This document shows, one piece after another, positions 43,008 through 51,986 of a stretch of DNA of 64,000 bases; within the stretch, counting starts at the first letter, position 1, and every line of letters begins with the position of its first letter. The DNA is taken from assembly GCA_030765525.1 (NCBI GenBank), contig JAVCCK010000023.1, positions 124,001 through 188,000 of the forward strand, given 5' to 3'. Position numbers and translations under genes: made by a program. The stretch is from Candidatus Lernaella stagnicola. Its GTDB lineage: Bacteria > Lernaellota > Lernaellaia > Lernaellales > Lernaellaceae. The notes beneath the pieces are model-generated. The model saw only the letters and a program-made list of their open reading frames with translations, had not been told where the DNA came from and ran no database searches.

Positions 43008-45629
43008 CTACTTGCGCACTTCAATGCCAATTCGTTCCGTGGCCAGACGAATCTTGTCCATATTTTCCAGTAAAAGAGTCGCCAGGGCCGAGCGCATTTG
43101 GTCCGAAGGCAGGTCGTCGCTCAGCGCCATGATGTCGCGCTCCAGATCCATCAACGCCTTGGCTAACACCTTGAAATTGCTATCCCATTCGTCCAGACGG
43201 CCTTCGCTTTGCATGCGGTTATACTTTTCCTCGACGACGTTTTTCTGCTGCTCGACCTTCTCCAACGCCCACATCTTCAACAAACCGCTGGACGGCTTTT
43301 TGGCGCTCGACCGCTCCCGTATTTGACTGCGCAGATTATCCACCGCCTCGCCCACGGCCGCCCAACGACGCCGATCCTTCGCCGCGTGAGCCGCCAAGCC
43401 CGCCCGGGCATATTGCTCCAACACGGCCCCGTACCGCTCGGCCCGCTGCAGACTCGCCTCCGCCTTGGCCCTCGCGTCCTCCGACCCCTCGCTGCCGGCC
43501 AGCGTCTCCTCGGCGCGGCGATGCAAGAACGCGATCCTGTCGCGACAATCCGCCACGGTGTCGAGAAACTCCTGCTTCGTCGGCTTGAGCTCGTTTTCCG
43601 GCGGACGCAACTCAAGTTCCAGCCGGCGGATCACGGCCCACACTTCCTGCCGTTCCAACGGCTGCTGCTCCAGCAAGTGCTCGGCGATGGCCAGCAGTTG
43701 CGCGATTCGGTCTCTTTTCTCCGCATCGATCTCCGTCTGCTCAGCGACCTTCTCCTGCAATTCGGCAACCCGCCGGCGCAGCGCCGCCAACTCCTCTTGC
43801 AGTTGCGCCACGGCGGGCACGCCCGTGATGTCGAACTTGACGAACACTTCGGCCGTCTTGATCGATTTCCCCGCCGGTGAAACGATCTCCGCGGTCCCGA
43901 TCACGCGGAATTTTTCATCGACGCTGACCGTCAAGTGAACCTTCGAGCCGCGGCCGCCTTCCGTCGGAATGTCTTCCACGCCGATCGCGCCGACGGGAAA
44001 GCCTTCCTGAAAAATGCGGATCGTCAAATTGCGGTGGCTCGTGTCGCGCGTCAGCGAGACGTTGCAGCGCGCCGGCAACGTGACGCCTTCGGCCGCCAGC
44101 GGCACCATGCCGTCCAGGGTTTCGAGAAACAGCGGCTTGGGCAGCACCGAGGTCACGTCGGTCGCGTCGGTGGAATCGGGCGCGTGGACCACGTCGAATT
44201 CGTGCTCGATCAGCGCCCCGCCGCCCTCGTCGAGGACCGCGACCGCGAAATGGTTTTTCTGTTCCGGCAGCAGTTCCACGTCGGCGAATGTAAATTCACC
44301 CTCGACGCTCAGCGCGACTTCCATCGCCCCGCCGCCCGGCAGTTGCAGCGTCGCCCGCCACCCTGCCGGATCCGGCGTCCCGTCCTTGGCCGAAACGCGC
44401 CCGCCGATATCCACTTCGCGGATGATCGAACGCGACGGCACATCCAAGTCGAGTTGAAAGCTCTCCCGATCCACGCGCGCGGGCAGAATCGCCGCCGCAT
44501 GAATCGCCGCCCCGGCGCTGACACACAGATCCGGGAAAAACAGTTTCGGCGAAACCGCGGGAAAAGCCGCCTGCAACGCCTCTTGCACCCACGGCCCGTA
44601 CGACGAACCGCCGACCAGAAGAACTTCATCCAGCCGCTCGGAGTCGACGTCGCCCTTTTCCAACGTGCGCCGGCAGCACTCCACCGTTCGTTCGATGTGC
44701 GGCGCGATCAGCTCGACGAACTCGGCGCGCGTGATGCGTTCGAGCACCTGGACCCGCCGCCCGGCAGTGTCCACCAGCAGGTTCGGGCTGCGGACGTCGA
44801 TGGGGGTTTGGTCGTCGGGCGCTTCCGCAAGGCGAATCTTCACTTGCTCCATCAAACGCAATAGCTGCGACAATCGCCCGCGGTCCGCGGCGTTGTCTTC
44901 GTCGAACAGCACCTCGCGTTCCTGCCGTTGCAGTCGTTGCCGCAGCCAATGAACCAGTTCGCGGTCGAAATTGTAGCCGCCGAGAAGATGGTCGCCGTCG
45001 AAGGCCTTCATCGAAATCACGCCGCCTTCGCGCCGCAGGTAAGTGACGTCGAAGGTGCCGCCGCCCAGGTCGTAGGTGAGCACGTGCAGGGGGTCGCGTT
45101 TATCGAAGCGGCAATAGGCGAGCGCGGCCGCGACCGGCTCCATGACCATCTGGTCGGGCAGGGACATATCGAAGCCCGCTTCGATGGCCGCCTGCCGCGT
45201 TTCCTCCACCTGAATGCGGTCGAAGTAGGCCGGGTGGGTGATGACGGCTCGCTCCACCGGGCGGCCCAACGCCTGTTCGGCGCACGCTTTGAGATACTTC
45301 AAGATTTCGCGTGACGCGTCGCGGGCCGAAATCGACCGATCGTTGAGGGGGATGGCTTCGTCGCTGCCGATGCGGCGCTTGGCGAACATGACCGGAGCGT
45401 TCTCGGCGCCGGCTTGCTCGAGTGCGCCGTAACCGACGATGAAGACACCGCGATTCTCCGGGGCTTCCCAGACGACGGAAGGAAAAGTCAGTTCCGCCTC
45501 GGGCGTGGGGATCACGGTAACATCGCACTCGGCCAGGTAGAAGCCTTTCGGATAGCCTTCGCTCAACGTGACGCGGCCGTCCACCGACAAAACGCTGAAT
45601 GTCGTTCCCAAATCAATACCGATGTCCAT
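43008..45629 (-). CDS. Hsp70-like protein A with inserted Ig-like domain and helical tail
   Basis: The product has 873 residues, against about 640 in DnaK. The actin-like ATPase domain covers 1-383, with IDLGTTFSV (5-13), the phosphate-2 loop YDLGGGTFDV (186-195) and LVGGSSYGPWVQ (338-349). A beta-sandwich of about 85 residues (400-485: IGGRVSAKDG..., EGEFTFADVEL) resembling carboxypeptidase-regulatory/Ig domains is inserted before an SBD-beta-like part (about 495-600, LTIRIFQEGFPVGAIGVEDIP). Then come a coiled coil (about 605-650) and a helical tail unlike the DnaK lid. The ATG has GGAGGG 8 bases upstream. It is the last gene of the operon, 24 bases behind its paralogue. It is probably an ATP-dependent chaperone or switch specialised for this system. 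Confidence 0.9.
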   Translation of the reverse strand: MDIGIDLGTTFSVLSVDGRVTLSEGYPKGFYLAECDVTVIPTPEAELTFPSVVWEAPENRGVFIVGYGALEQAGAENAPVMFAKRRIGSDEAIPLNDRSISARDASREILKYLKACAEQALGRPVERAVITHPAYFDRIQVEETRQAAIEAGFDMSLPDQMVMEPVAAALAYCRFDKRDPLHVLTYDLGGGTFDVTYLRREGGVISMKAFDGDHLLGGYNFDRELVHWLRQRLQRQEREVLFDEDNAADRGRLSQLLRLMEQVKIRLAEAPDDQTPIDVRSPNLLVDTAGRRVQVLERITRAEFVELIAPHIERTVECCRRTLEKGDVDSERLDEVLLVGGSSYGPWVQEALQAAFPAVSPKLFFPDLCVSAGAAIHAAAILPARVDRESFQLDLDVPSRSIIREVDIGGRVSAKDGTPDPAGWRATLQLPGGGAMEVALSVEGEFTFADVELLPEQKNHFAVAVLDEGGGALIEHEFDVVHAPDSTDATDVTSVLPKPLFLETLDGMVPLAAEGVTLPARCNVSLTRDTSHRNLTIRIFQEGFPVGAIGVEDIPTEGGRGSKVHLTVSVDEKFRVIGTAEIVSPAGKSIKTAEVFVKFDITGVPAVAQLQEELAALRRRVAELQEKVAEQTEIDAEKRDRIAQLLAIAEHLLEQQPLERQEVWAVIRRLELELRPPENELKPTKQEFLDTVADCRDRIAFLHRRAEETLAGSEGSEDARAKAEASLQRAERYGAVLEQYARAGLAAHAAKDRRRWAAVGEAVDNLRSQIRERSSAKKPSSGLLKMWALEKVEQQKNVVEEKYNRMQSEGRLDEWDSNFKVLAKALMDLERDIMALSDDLPSDQMRSALATLLLENMDKIRLATERIGIEVRK

Positions 45630-45653
45630 CTTGTTTACCCTCCGCCCCGCCGG

Positions 45654-48251
45654 CTACTTTTTTTTGGGGACGGTATCGATGTGGAGTATGGCGATCTTTT
45701 CCTCGATGGGTTTCAGTGGCATCAATACTCTCACGATAATACTCTCGGCGTTATCCGGATCGATTTCGTCCGAGATTTTGTCGATGGCCGCGTCGATGTT
45801 TCTCAGCAACAAATCTATCGGCTCGGCCCGCGCCTCGATCTTCCCCTTTTGCAGCGGCATTTCCGCGGCGACCGCCTCGCATTTGTCCTGCAACTTCGTT
45901 CGCACGCGGTCGACCTTCTGGTGCGCCCGCATCCTTTGCGTAAGGACCGGGTCCGCCACATGCGACCAACCCGGTGATGCTACCTGCGGCATTAACTTCC
46001 TGATTAGGCCGACAACCCCGTCGTAAGCGGCCGACCAAAGTTTCTGCTTCCCTCCGTAATAGGCTTTGTCACCTTGCCGCACAAAAGATTCCAGGGCGCT
46101 GCGATACGTCCCGATTTCCGACTTGTCGTCGTTTTCCTCGATCAGCCTCCGGCATGACGCGCACGCGTCGTCGAAGTCCGCTCGCGACGGTCGCAACTCG
46201 ATTTTCGGTGGATCAACGACGGCTTTCAGTTGCTTGATCAGACGGATGATCTCCAAAACGTCGGGCTCCATCTCCGCGAATTTTCCCTTCATCTCTCTCA
46301 CGATCGTTTTGCCGAGACCCGCCAGCCGCATGCGGTGGTTGTCGTCGCGAGTGAGCGCTAGGTCCTGAATCAGTTTGTCTTCCAACTCGCGAAATCGCGC
46401 TTCCAAGTCGCCGAGGTCGGGTGTCGGCGCGGGCGGGAATGCAACCCGCACCGGTTGCTCGCACAACACCGTGTCTTTCGCGCTGGGCGAAAACACCTTG
46501 GCGGTGCCTTCGATGGTGCTTTTTTCGGTCACACAAACCTCGAGTTTGATCACCGAGCCCGCCGTGGCTTCGCTGGGCAGGTGCTCGACGTGAATGACGC
46601 CGATCACTTCGTTGTCGCGCAACAGATTGATCGTGACGGACGGGTCGTCGTGCAGCTTGACCAGTTCCGTGGTGATGGTTTGGGTCGGCAAGTGCTCGGC
46701 TTCGTCCACCAACAGGACGGGTCCTGACGCCGTCTCTACAGAAATGGCTTTCGCCAGCATGCGCGTGGGTTCTTCGGTCACACTGCCGAACTCGTCGTAC
46801 TCAATGGTGAACGCGTGTCGAACGAGCTCGGCGCCGCCCGCGTCCAGAACGTGCAACGTAAACTGATTCGGCGCCAACTCGTCCAAGGAGACATCCTCGA
46901 ACGAAAATCCGCCGTCTATCCCGGCGTGCCCCTCGGCCACGGTCGCGCCGCCGTCGTCACGCAGCACAACGTTGCAGGTCGTCAGGTCCCGGCCGTCTTT
47001 CGCCTCCACGCGCCCGCGGATGTCCACCAAGGGGAGCGTCCAGGTTTTCGGCGTTTGGACATGCAGCGACACGTCGCCGCCCTCGGCGATCACACCCAAA
47101 TACTCGGTCATGATCGCGGCCCCCGCGGCTACCGAGAGGTCCGGATTCCACTTGCGGATTTCCACGCCGGCGTCTTCCGGCACAACTTCGTTCGCCAGGT
47201 AATCCACCACGCACGGACAATGTGTCGAGCCGCCGACCAGAAGAAGCAGGTCCAGGTCGGCAAAGGACATCTCCGCCTTGCTCAAGCAGGCCTCGAGGCA
47301 GTCGCCGGTCTTGGCCAGGTCCAACGCGATCAATTGGCAGAATTCCTCCAGCGTGATGCGCTCGCGCACCTGAATTTTCCGCCCCTCGGTGTCGATGAGG
47401 AAATCGAGGCGCACTTCGACCGGCACCCTTTTCTTTTTGCCCTGTTCGCTCAGCCGGATTTTCAAGTCCTCGGCATACTGCAGGAGGCGGGCGCGGCGGC
47501 CGCGATCCTCCGGGTTGTTTTTGTCGTGACGCACCTTGCGGCCTGTCGCTTCGATTTTCCCGATGATCCACTCGACCAACGCGCGGTCGAAGGTGTAGCC
47601 GCCGAGCAGGCGGTCGCCGTCGAAAGCCTTGCTGGTGATCACGCCGCCCTTTCGCTCCAAAATCGTCACGTCGAAGGTGCCGCCGCCCAGGTCGTAGACC
47701 ATGATGCGCAAGGGGTCGCGTTCTTCGAAACGCGTATAGGACAGGGCCGCCGCGATCGGCTCCATGAGCATGCAGCGACTGTCGGACATGTCGAACCCGG
47801 CATCGTGGGCGGCTTGCTTCGTCTCCTGGACCTGGTTTGGGTCGAAGCGGGCCGGATGCGTGATGACGGCCCGCTTGACGGGTTGGCCAAGCGCGCTTTC
47901 GGCGCATTGCTTTAGGTACTCCAGGATTTTGCGGGCGGCGTCTTTCGCGGTCAGAGTCGTATCGCCCAGCGGCAGTTGCTGATCGCTGCCGATGGCGCGT
48001 TTCGACCACTGAACGGGCGCAATGCCTTTTTCGGCATCCTGCTTGGCGATCGCGCCGATGATGAACTTGCTGCCGTCGTCGGGATCAAACGACACCACCG
48101 AAGGAAAGGTTTTTTCGTATTCGGGTGTCTGGATGATGGTCACCCCGCATTCCTCGAGCAAATAACCTTCGGGGTAATCTTTCACGCACACCGCTTTTCC
48201 ATCCACCGCGATCACGCTGAAGGTTGTTCCCAAGTCGATACCGATATCCAT
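45654..48251 (-). CDS. Hsp70-like protein B, paralogue of A
   Basis: The product is 865 residues from the ATG at 48251 (GGAG 7 bases upstream; a GTG one codon earlier is less likely). It has the same order as protein A: ATPase domain with IDLGTTFSVI, VYDLGGGTFDV and LLLVGGSTHCPCVV; an Ig-like insertion (IRGRVEAKDG..., IDGGFSFEDVSL); an SBD-beta-like part (VTINLLRDNEVIGVIHVEHLP); and a helical tail. The two copies are clearly related through the ATPase domain but diverge in the tail, pointing to an old tandem duplication with different clients. A J-like protein gene lies 19 bases upstream. No GrpE is present in the window. Confidence 0.9.
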   Translation of the reverse strand: MDIGIDLGTTFSVIAVDGKAVCVKDYPEGYLLEECGVTIIQTPEYEKTFPSVVSFDPDDGSKFIIGAIAKQDAEKGIAPVQWSKRAIGSDQQLPLGDTTLTAKDAARKILEYLKQCAESALGQPVKRAVITHPARFDPNQVQETKQAAHDAGFDMSDSRCMLMEPIAAALSYTRFEERDPLRIMVYDLGGGTFDVTILERKGGVITSKAFDGDRLLGGYTFDRALVEWIIGKIEATGRKVRHDKNNPEDRGRRARLLQYAEDLKIRLSEQGKKKRVPVEVRLDFLIDTEGRKIQVRERITLEEFCQLIALDLAKTGDCLEACLSKAEMSFADLDLLLLVGGSTHCPCVVDYLANEVVPEDAGVEIRKWNPDLSVAAGAAIMTEYLGVIAEGGDVSLHVQTPKTWTLPLVDIRGRVEAKDGRDLTTCNVVLRDDGGATVAEGHAGIDGGFSFEDVSLDELAPNQFTLHVLDAGGAELVRHAFTIEYDEFGSVTEEPTRMLAKAISVETASGPVLLVDEAEHLPTQTITTELVKLHDDPSVTINLLRDNEVIGVIHVEHLPSEATAGSVIKLEVCVTEKSTIEGTAKVFSPSAKDTVLCEQPVRVAFPPAPTPDLGDLEARFRELEDKLIQDLALTRDDNHRMRLAGLGKTIVREMKGKFAEMEPDVLEIIRLIKQLKAVVDPPKIELRPSRADFDDACASCRRLIEENDDKSEIGTYRSALESFVRQGDKAYYGGKQKLWSAAYDGVVGLIRKLMPQVASPGWSHVADPVLTQRMRAHQKVDRVRTKLQDKCEAVAAEMPLQKGKIEARAEPIDLLLRNIDAAIDKISDEIDPDNAESIIVRVLMPLKPIEEKIAILHIDTVPKKK

Positions 48252-48270
48252 CACATTTCTCCTTCTTCAT

Positions 48271-48738
48271 TCACCCGTCGAATACAATGTCGCAGGCCGC
48301 ATCGGCCGCGTCGCCCGGGCGGGTTAGGCGCAGTTCTTCCAGTTCGGGGACAGGGATGATGTCCGCCTCCAGCGTCGGCAAAAACCACAGCACGGCCAGC
48401 GGATGCGCCAAAGTAAGGGGCGGCGTTTCGGCCGGCAGCGCGGCTGCTTCCCTGATTTCCTTGAATATCTTCTTATGCCGCTTACGGTCGTCCGAGGGGT
48501 CGGCGTGCACCAGCAGCAGTTCCTCGACCATTGAGCGGCTTTCCAATAATTTTCCGGCCGCGTCGTTGATCACGTGCGCGTCCAGCGGCTGCCCATCCAA
48601 TTCCGGCGACGGGTCGCGGCGCGCCAGCTTCTTCGCGATGGCGAAAATATGGTTGTTGGGCGTATTGGGTCCCACGCCCAGCACGCCGAAATAGTTATGG
48701 CGAAACGGGTTCCGACCACGTATCCAACAAAGAGGCAC
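48271..48738 (-). CDS. Small J-domain-like protein lacking the HPD motif
   Basis: The product is 155 residues. NYFGVLGVGPNT at the N-terminus resembles helix I of J-domains (xYYxxLGVxxxA), and the helices that follow (DAHVINDAAGKLLESRSMVEELL) resemble the later half of such domains, but the HPD loop needed to stimulate Hsp70 ATPase is missing. The remaining part is unique. Its location directly before two Hsp70 genes strengthens the reading. The start is GTG 48738 with AAAGGAG 7 bases upstream. It may be a non-stimulating adaptor; the J relation is inference. Confidence 0.6.
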   Translation of the reverse strand: MPLCWIRGRNPFRHNYFGVLGVGPNTPNNHIFAIAKKLARRDPSPELDGQPLDAHVINDAAGKLLESRSMVEELLLVHADPSDDRKRHKKIFKEIREAAALPAETPPLTLAHPLAVLWFLPTLEADIIPVPELEELRLTRPGDAADAACDIVFDG

Positions 48739-48761
48739 GTTTCGTCTCCTTTCCCGCCCGG

Positions 48762-50525
48762 CTAAGACCGAACCATGGACCGCAACTTCTCACGGATTGT
48801 TTTTGCGGCCTGGTTGTCTGGATCCAGCCGAATCGCTTCTTCAAGTTTCTGATCGATCGGCAGCGCGGTAGCCGACGACAAATCCGCGCCGGCCTCGTCC
48901 ATCATTTTTTCCGCGATCGTGGCCAGCAGTTCCGACAACTCGCCCTGCATTTTTTGCGGGTTGCTCGATTTCTCGATGGCCTCGCGCAATGACCTCTCCG
49001 CCGTCTCCAGATCGCCGCTTTGGAAGGCGCGAGCCGCCTCCTGGCGCAAGTCGTACGCGTCTTCGCCGCCGAATTCCTCGTCGAACTTTTTCACGTCGTC
49101 CATCTTGCGAACGATGTCCCGCGTCTCATCCATGCTCTTCTCGCTGCCGAGCTTGGTGCCGGGGGACGGTTGGCGACCCGGTTTGAACTTGACCGTTCCC
49201 ACCTTGTTGCGAAGCTTTTTGACCAAATCCGCCAGTTTCTGTTTGCCTCGTTGGAAGCGTTCGAACGACGACAAGTCTTCAATGTCCGGTTCCATCGCTA
49301 TGCCGCGTTCGGCGGTCTGCAGCGCCTTCTCGACGGCGCCGAGAACATCGTAACAAACCACCAGAATGCAAATGGCGTCGACGGACAGCGTTTCGTCCTC
49401 CACCGCGACATCGACTTCAGCGATAAGATCCTGCTTCTCCTTACCGAACATCGCCCGCCCGGCGCGGTCGCCGAGATCCATGGCCTTGGCGACCCCGATG
49501 CTGTCCAGCGCGTAACGACGCGACCGCGGTTCCTGCGTCGCCTGTAGGGCGATGCCGTAAAGTTGTTGGGCGTCGTCGTAGTTTTCCGCCAAGAGGCTGG
49601 CGTCGCCCAAGGTGCGGTACCAGAAATACAGCTTCTCGCGGATATCGTCCTGCAAATCCTCGAGGCAGGACATCAGGTGCCGAATGTACTCGTCCCACTT
49701 GACGCCTTCCCGGCAAAGAGTTCGCGCCCGTCCGGCGCGCGCGCCCGTGTCGCCCGCCTTCGCGTTGATGTCCTGCACCCCCGCCAACGAAAGACGACAC
49801 TGCAGGCGCAGCAAATCCGACAACGCGTCAATGTGGGTCGGGTCGACTTCGAGGTACGCGGCGATCACCTGAATCCCCGGCGTGACGATCTCCGGGTCGA
49901 GAATATCGCTGCGCCAGACCTGGTCGTCGATTCCCGCCGTGGAATCTTCGTACACCCGCGAGCGCGCGGTGCTGAAGTAGTGGGCCGGAAAGGGTGCTTC
50001 CTTGGCCATGGCGAGGTGAAATTGACGCCGCTCTTTCCCCGTTTCTTCCGGATCGAATGCGATGGCGAGATGAAAGCGCAGCAGTTGCCCCGGCCATGTT
50101 TCGCGCACGCGCCGGACGATGTCGTCCTTGCGGTTGTCGTCGCTGATGCGCTTGCCCAGCGCCTCCCAAAAGCCGTCGTCGCGCCACACGCGGCCCCACA
50201 GGTCCATCGCGCTTCGCCAATCCTCGTCCGACTCTTCGGGCCGCTCGCCGTTTTCCAGATCGATGGCCCGCGCGTTGTGCATGATCGCCAAATGGTGCGC
50301 CACCAGCGCGTCGTCGGGACGCTCGGCGTGCAGCTCGCCCCAAATGCGAAACGCCTCCGGGTTATAAGCTTCGCGCGTCCAACCGTAATCGTTGACGCCA
50401 AGCGCCTGCCGCGCGACGCGCTCGGGATCGGCCAGCGTCTCCATCTCGACGGCGTAACGATCGAGCAACGCCAACAGCTCCTTGGCTTGTCGCGCTTGCT
50501 GAGGATCGATCGTCGTCGTCGACAT
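48762..50525 (-). CDS. Helical-repeat (TPR-like) protein
   Basis: The product is 587 residues, soluble and largely helical. TPR-like pairs are clearest at the end (AARAFQSGDLETAERSLREAIEKS, KLEEAIRLDPDNQAAKTIREKL) and in the middle (LGDASLLAENYDDAQQLYGIAL, VLGAVEKALQTAERGIAMEPD). The N-terminal half looks like a separate helical domain with many Trp. The ATG follows the TAG of the kinase gene with no gap, with GGAAGGGGCGG upstream. It is probably an adaptor linking kinase and Hsp70 modules. No catalytic motif is seen. Confidence 0.75.
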   Translation of the reverse strand: MSTTTIDPQQARQAKELLALLDRYAVEMETLADPERVARQALGVNDYGWTREAYNPEAFRIWGELHAERPDDALVAHHLAIMHNARAIDLENGERPEESDEDWRSAMDLWGRVWRDDGFWEALGKRISDDNRKDDIVRRVRETWPGQLLRFHLAIAFDPEETGKERRQFHLAMAKEAPFPAHYFSTARSRVYEDSTAGIDDQVWRSDILDPEIVTPGIQVIAAYLEVDPTHIDALSDLLRLQCRLSLAGVQDINAKAGDTGARAGRARTLCREGVKWDEYIRHLMSCLEDLQDDIREKLYFWYRTLGDASLLAENYDDAQQLYGIALQATQEPRSRRYALDSIGVAKAMDLGDRAGRAMFGKEKQDLIAEVDVAVEDETLSVDAICILVVCYDVLGAVEKALQTAERGIAMEPDIEDLSSFERFQRGKQKLADLVKKLRNKVGTVKFKPGRQPSPGTKLGSEKSMDETRDIVRKMDDVKKFDEEFGGEDAYDLRQEAARAFQSGDLETAERSLREAIEKSSNPQKMQGELSELLATIAEKMMDEAGADLSSATALPIDQKLEEAIRLDPDNQAAKTIREKLRSMVRS

Positions 50526-51986
50526 CTACCGCCCCTTCCCCGCGCCGCCCCGCCGCAGTTGGCGCGCCTTTTCCGTCAGGCTGTCGGCCACCGTTTGCTT
50601 GCCGTAAGCCCGATACAAATCCGCCATCACCTCGAGAACGCGCGGGTCCTGCGGCGCCATCTTCTTCGCCTGCTGCAACAAGGTTTGAGCCTGCTCCATC
50701 AGGTGCGCCCGCTCCGCTTTTGGCGCATCGCCGGCCAACGCCAGCATGATTTCCGCCGCCTCGGCGTAGATGGGAACGTGCCGCGGAGCCTTTTGAATCG
50801 CTTGCCGCAAAGTCGCCACGGCGCGGCCGAATTCCCGCCGGTCGTGCAGTCGCCGCGCGCGATCCAACAGCATCTCCGGCGACGATTCCGGTTCGGGAAG
50901 CGAGTCGCTTTCCGCCACGCGGTGCTTCGCTCCGAAGGCCACGGCGAAACGGTCCACCGCGCGTGGATGCCCGTCGAAATAGGCGTCGATCGCCTCCTGT
51001 ACCTGCCCCGCGCTCGCATAGCGGTCCGACTGCCGGAAGGCGAGGCAGCGATTCAACACGTCCTCCAGCGCCAGGTGTTCGGCCAGTTCGTTGTTGATTT
51101 CCGACGCCGGCTGCGGCGGCGTGCGCCGCAATTCGACTTGCTTGGCGATGTATTCCTCTTGCTTGGCGACGATCTCCCGTGTCTTGGCCGTGACGGCCTT
51201 ATCGTCGCCCTGGCGCTTCAAATCGTCGCGTTCGTTGGCGAGAATATTCAAGTCCAGCGACAACATCTTGGCGTCGTCGTCCATGAAAGGATGCCGGCCG
51301 GTCAGCATTTCGTACCACATCAACCCGAGGGCGAAGACATCGAAACGCCGGTTGCCGCCGGTTTTCAGCAACGTCTCGGGCGCTTGGTACTTGATCGCCC
51401 CGCCGAACACCGCCGCGGGCAGGCGCGCCGCCAGACCGAAGTCGACGATCTTCACTTCGCCCGCCTTATCGATCAGCACGTTGCCCGGATGCAGATCGCC
51501 GTGCACCGTGGGCGGTTTCAGGCTGTGCATCCACGCCAGCGGCATGAGAATCTGCCGCAGGTAGAGCAGCGTCAGTTCCAGGGGCATGCCGCCGATACCC
51601 GGCACGCCGCCGTGCTTGGCGATCGAATACGTCAACTCCCGCCCTTCGATGAGTTCCATGGCCAAATACGCCAGGCCGCCGCGCTGCTCGTCGATGCCGC
51701 CGTCGTAAATGTTGACGAGGTGTCTCTCCACCTCAAGTCGCGGGTGTTCTTGCAGCAAGTACAGCAGCGACACCGCGTCGTTGAACACTTCGGCCACGTT
51801 GTCGGCGCGGACCATCCCCTCCCGAAACACCTTGAGCGCCACGTCGCGCAGGTGCAGCCCCCGCACGCGCTGCCGCGCTCGGTAGACAAACGAGAAGTTG
51901 CCCTGGCCGATCAACCGAATGATCTCGTAACGGCCGTCGAGAACCTCGCCGATGCTAAGCGGACCTTGGGCGCCCGACTTCGTCAT
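50526..51986 (-). CDS. Hanks-type Ser/Thr protein kinase with C-terminal TPR
   Basis: The product is 486 residues with no membrane segment, unlike many PknB-type kinases. The Gly loop is GQGNFSFVY (27-35), the ATP lysine is in VALK (Lys52), the catalytic loop HGDLHPGN (162-169) has Gly where most have Arg (HRD), and DFG (182-184) and APE (202-204) are intact. A coiled helical insert (about 235-285) follows the F helix, and the last 120 residues form TPR-like pairs. The HGDLHPGN loop is also seen in bacterial and aminoglycoside-kinase-like proteins, so activity is likely, but without the activation-loop arginine control. The ATG overlaps the AAA+ gene stop (ATGA). It could phosphorylate the Clp/CHAT components. 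Confidence 0.9.
   Translation of the reverse strand: MTKSGAQGPLSIGEVLDGRYEIIRLIGQGNFSFVYRARQRVRGLHLRDVALKVFREGMVRADNVAEVFNDAVSLLYLLQEHPRLEVERHLVNIYDGGIDEQRGGLAYLAMELIEGRELTYSIAKHGGVPGIGGMPLELTLLYLRQILMPLAWMHSLKPPTVHGDLHPGNVLIDKAGEVKIVDFGLAARLPAAVFGGAIKYQAPETLLKTGGNRRFDVFALGLMWYEMLTGRHPFMDDDAKMLSLDLNILANERDDLKRQGDDKAVTAKTREIVAKQEEYIAKQVELRRTPPQPASEINNELAEHLALEDVLNRCLAFRQSDRYASAGQVQEAIDAYFDGHPRAVDRFAVAFGAKHRVAESDSLPEPESSPEMLLDRARRLHDRREFGRAVATLRQAIQKAPRHVPIYAEAAEIMLALAGDAPKAERAHLMEQAQTLLQQAKKMAPQDPRVLEVMADLYRAYGKQTVADSLTEKARQLRRGGAGKGR

Noticed and set aside
42753-43073. A 106-codon plus-strand frame in the RRM/Hsp70 gap
   Set aside because: It overlaps the Hsp70 3' end and the probable terminator, lacks a ribosome site and has no family.
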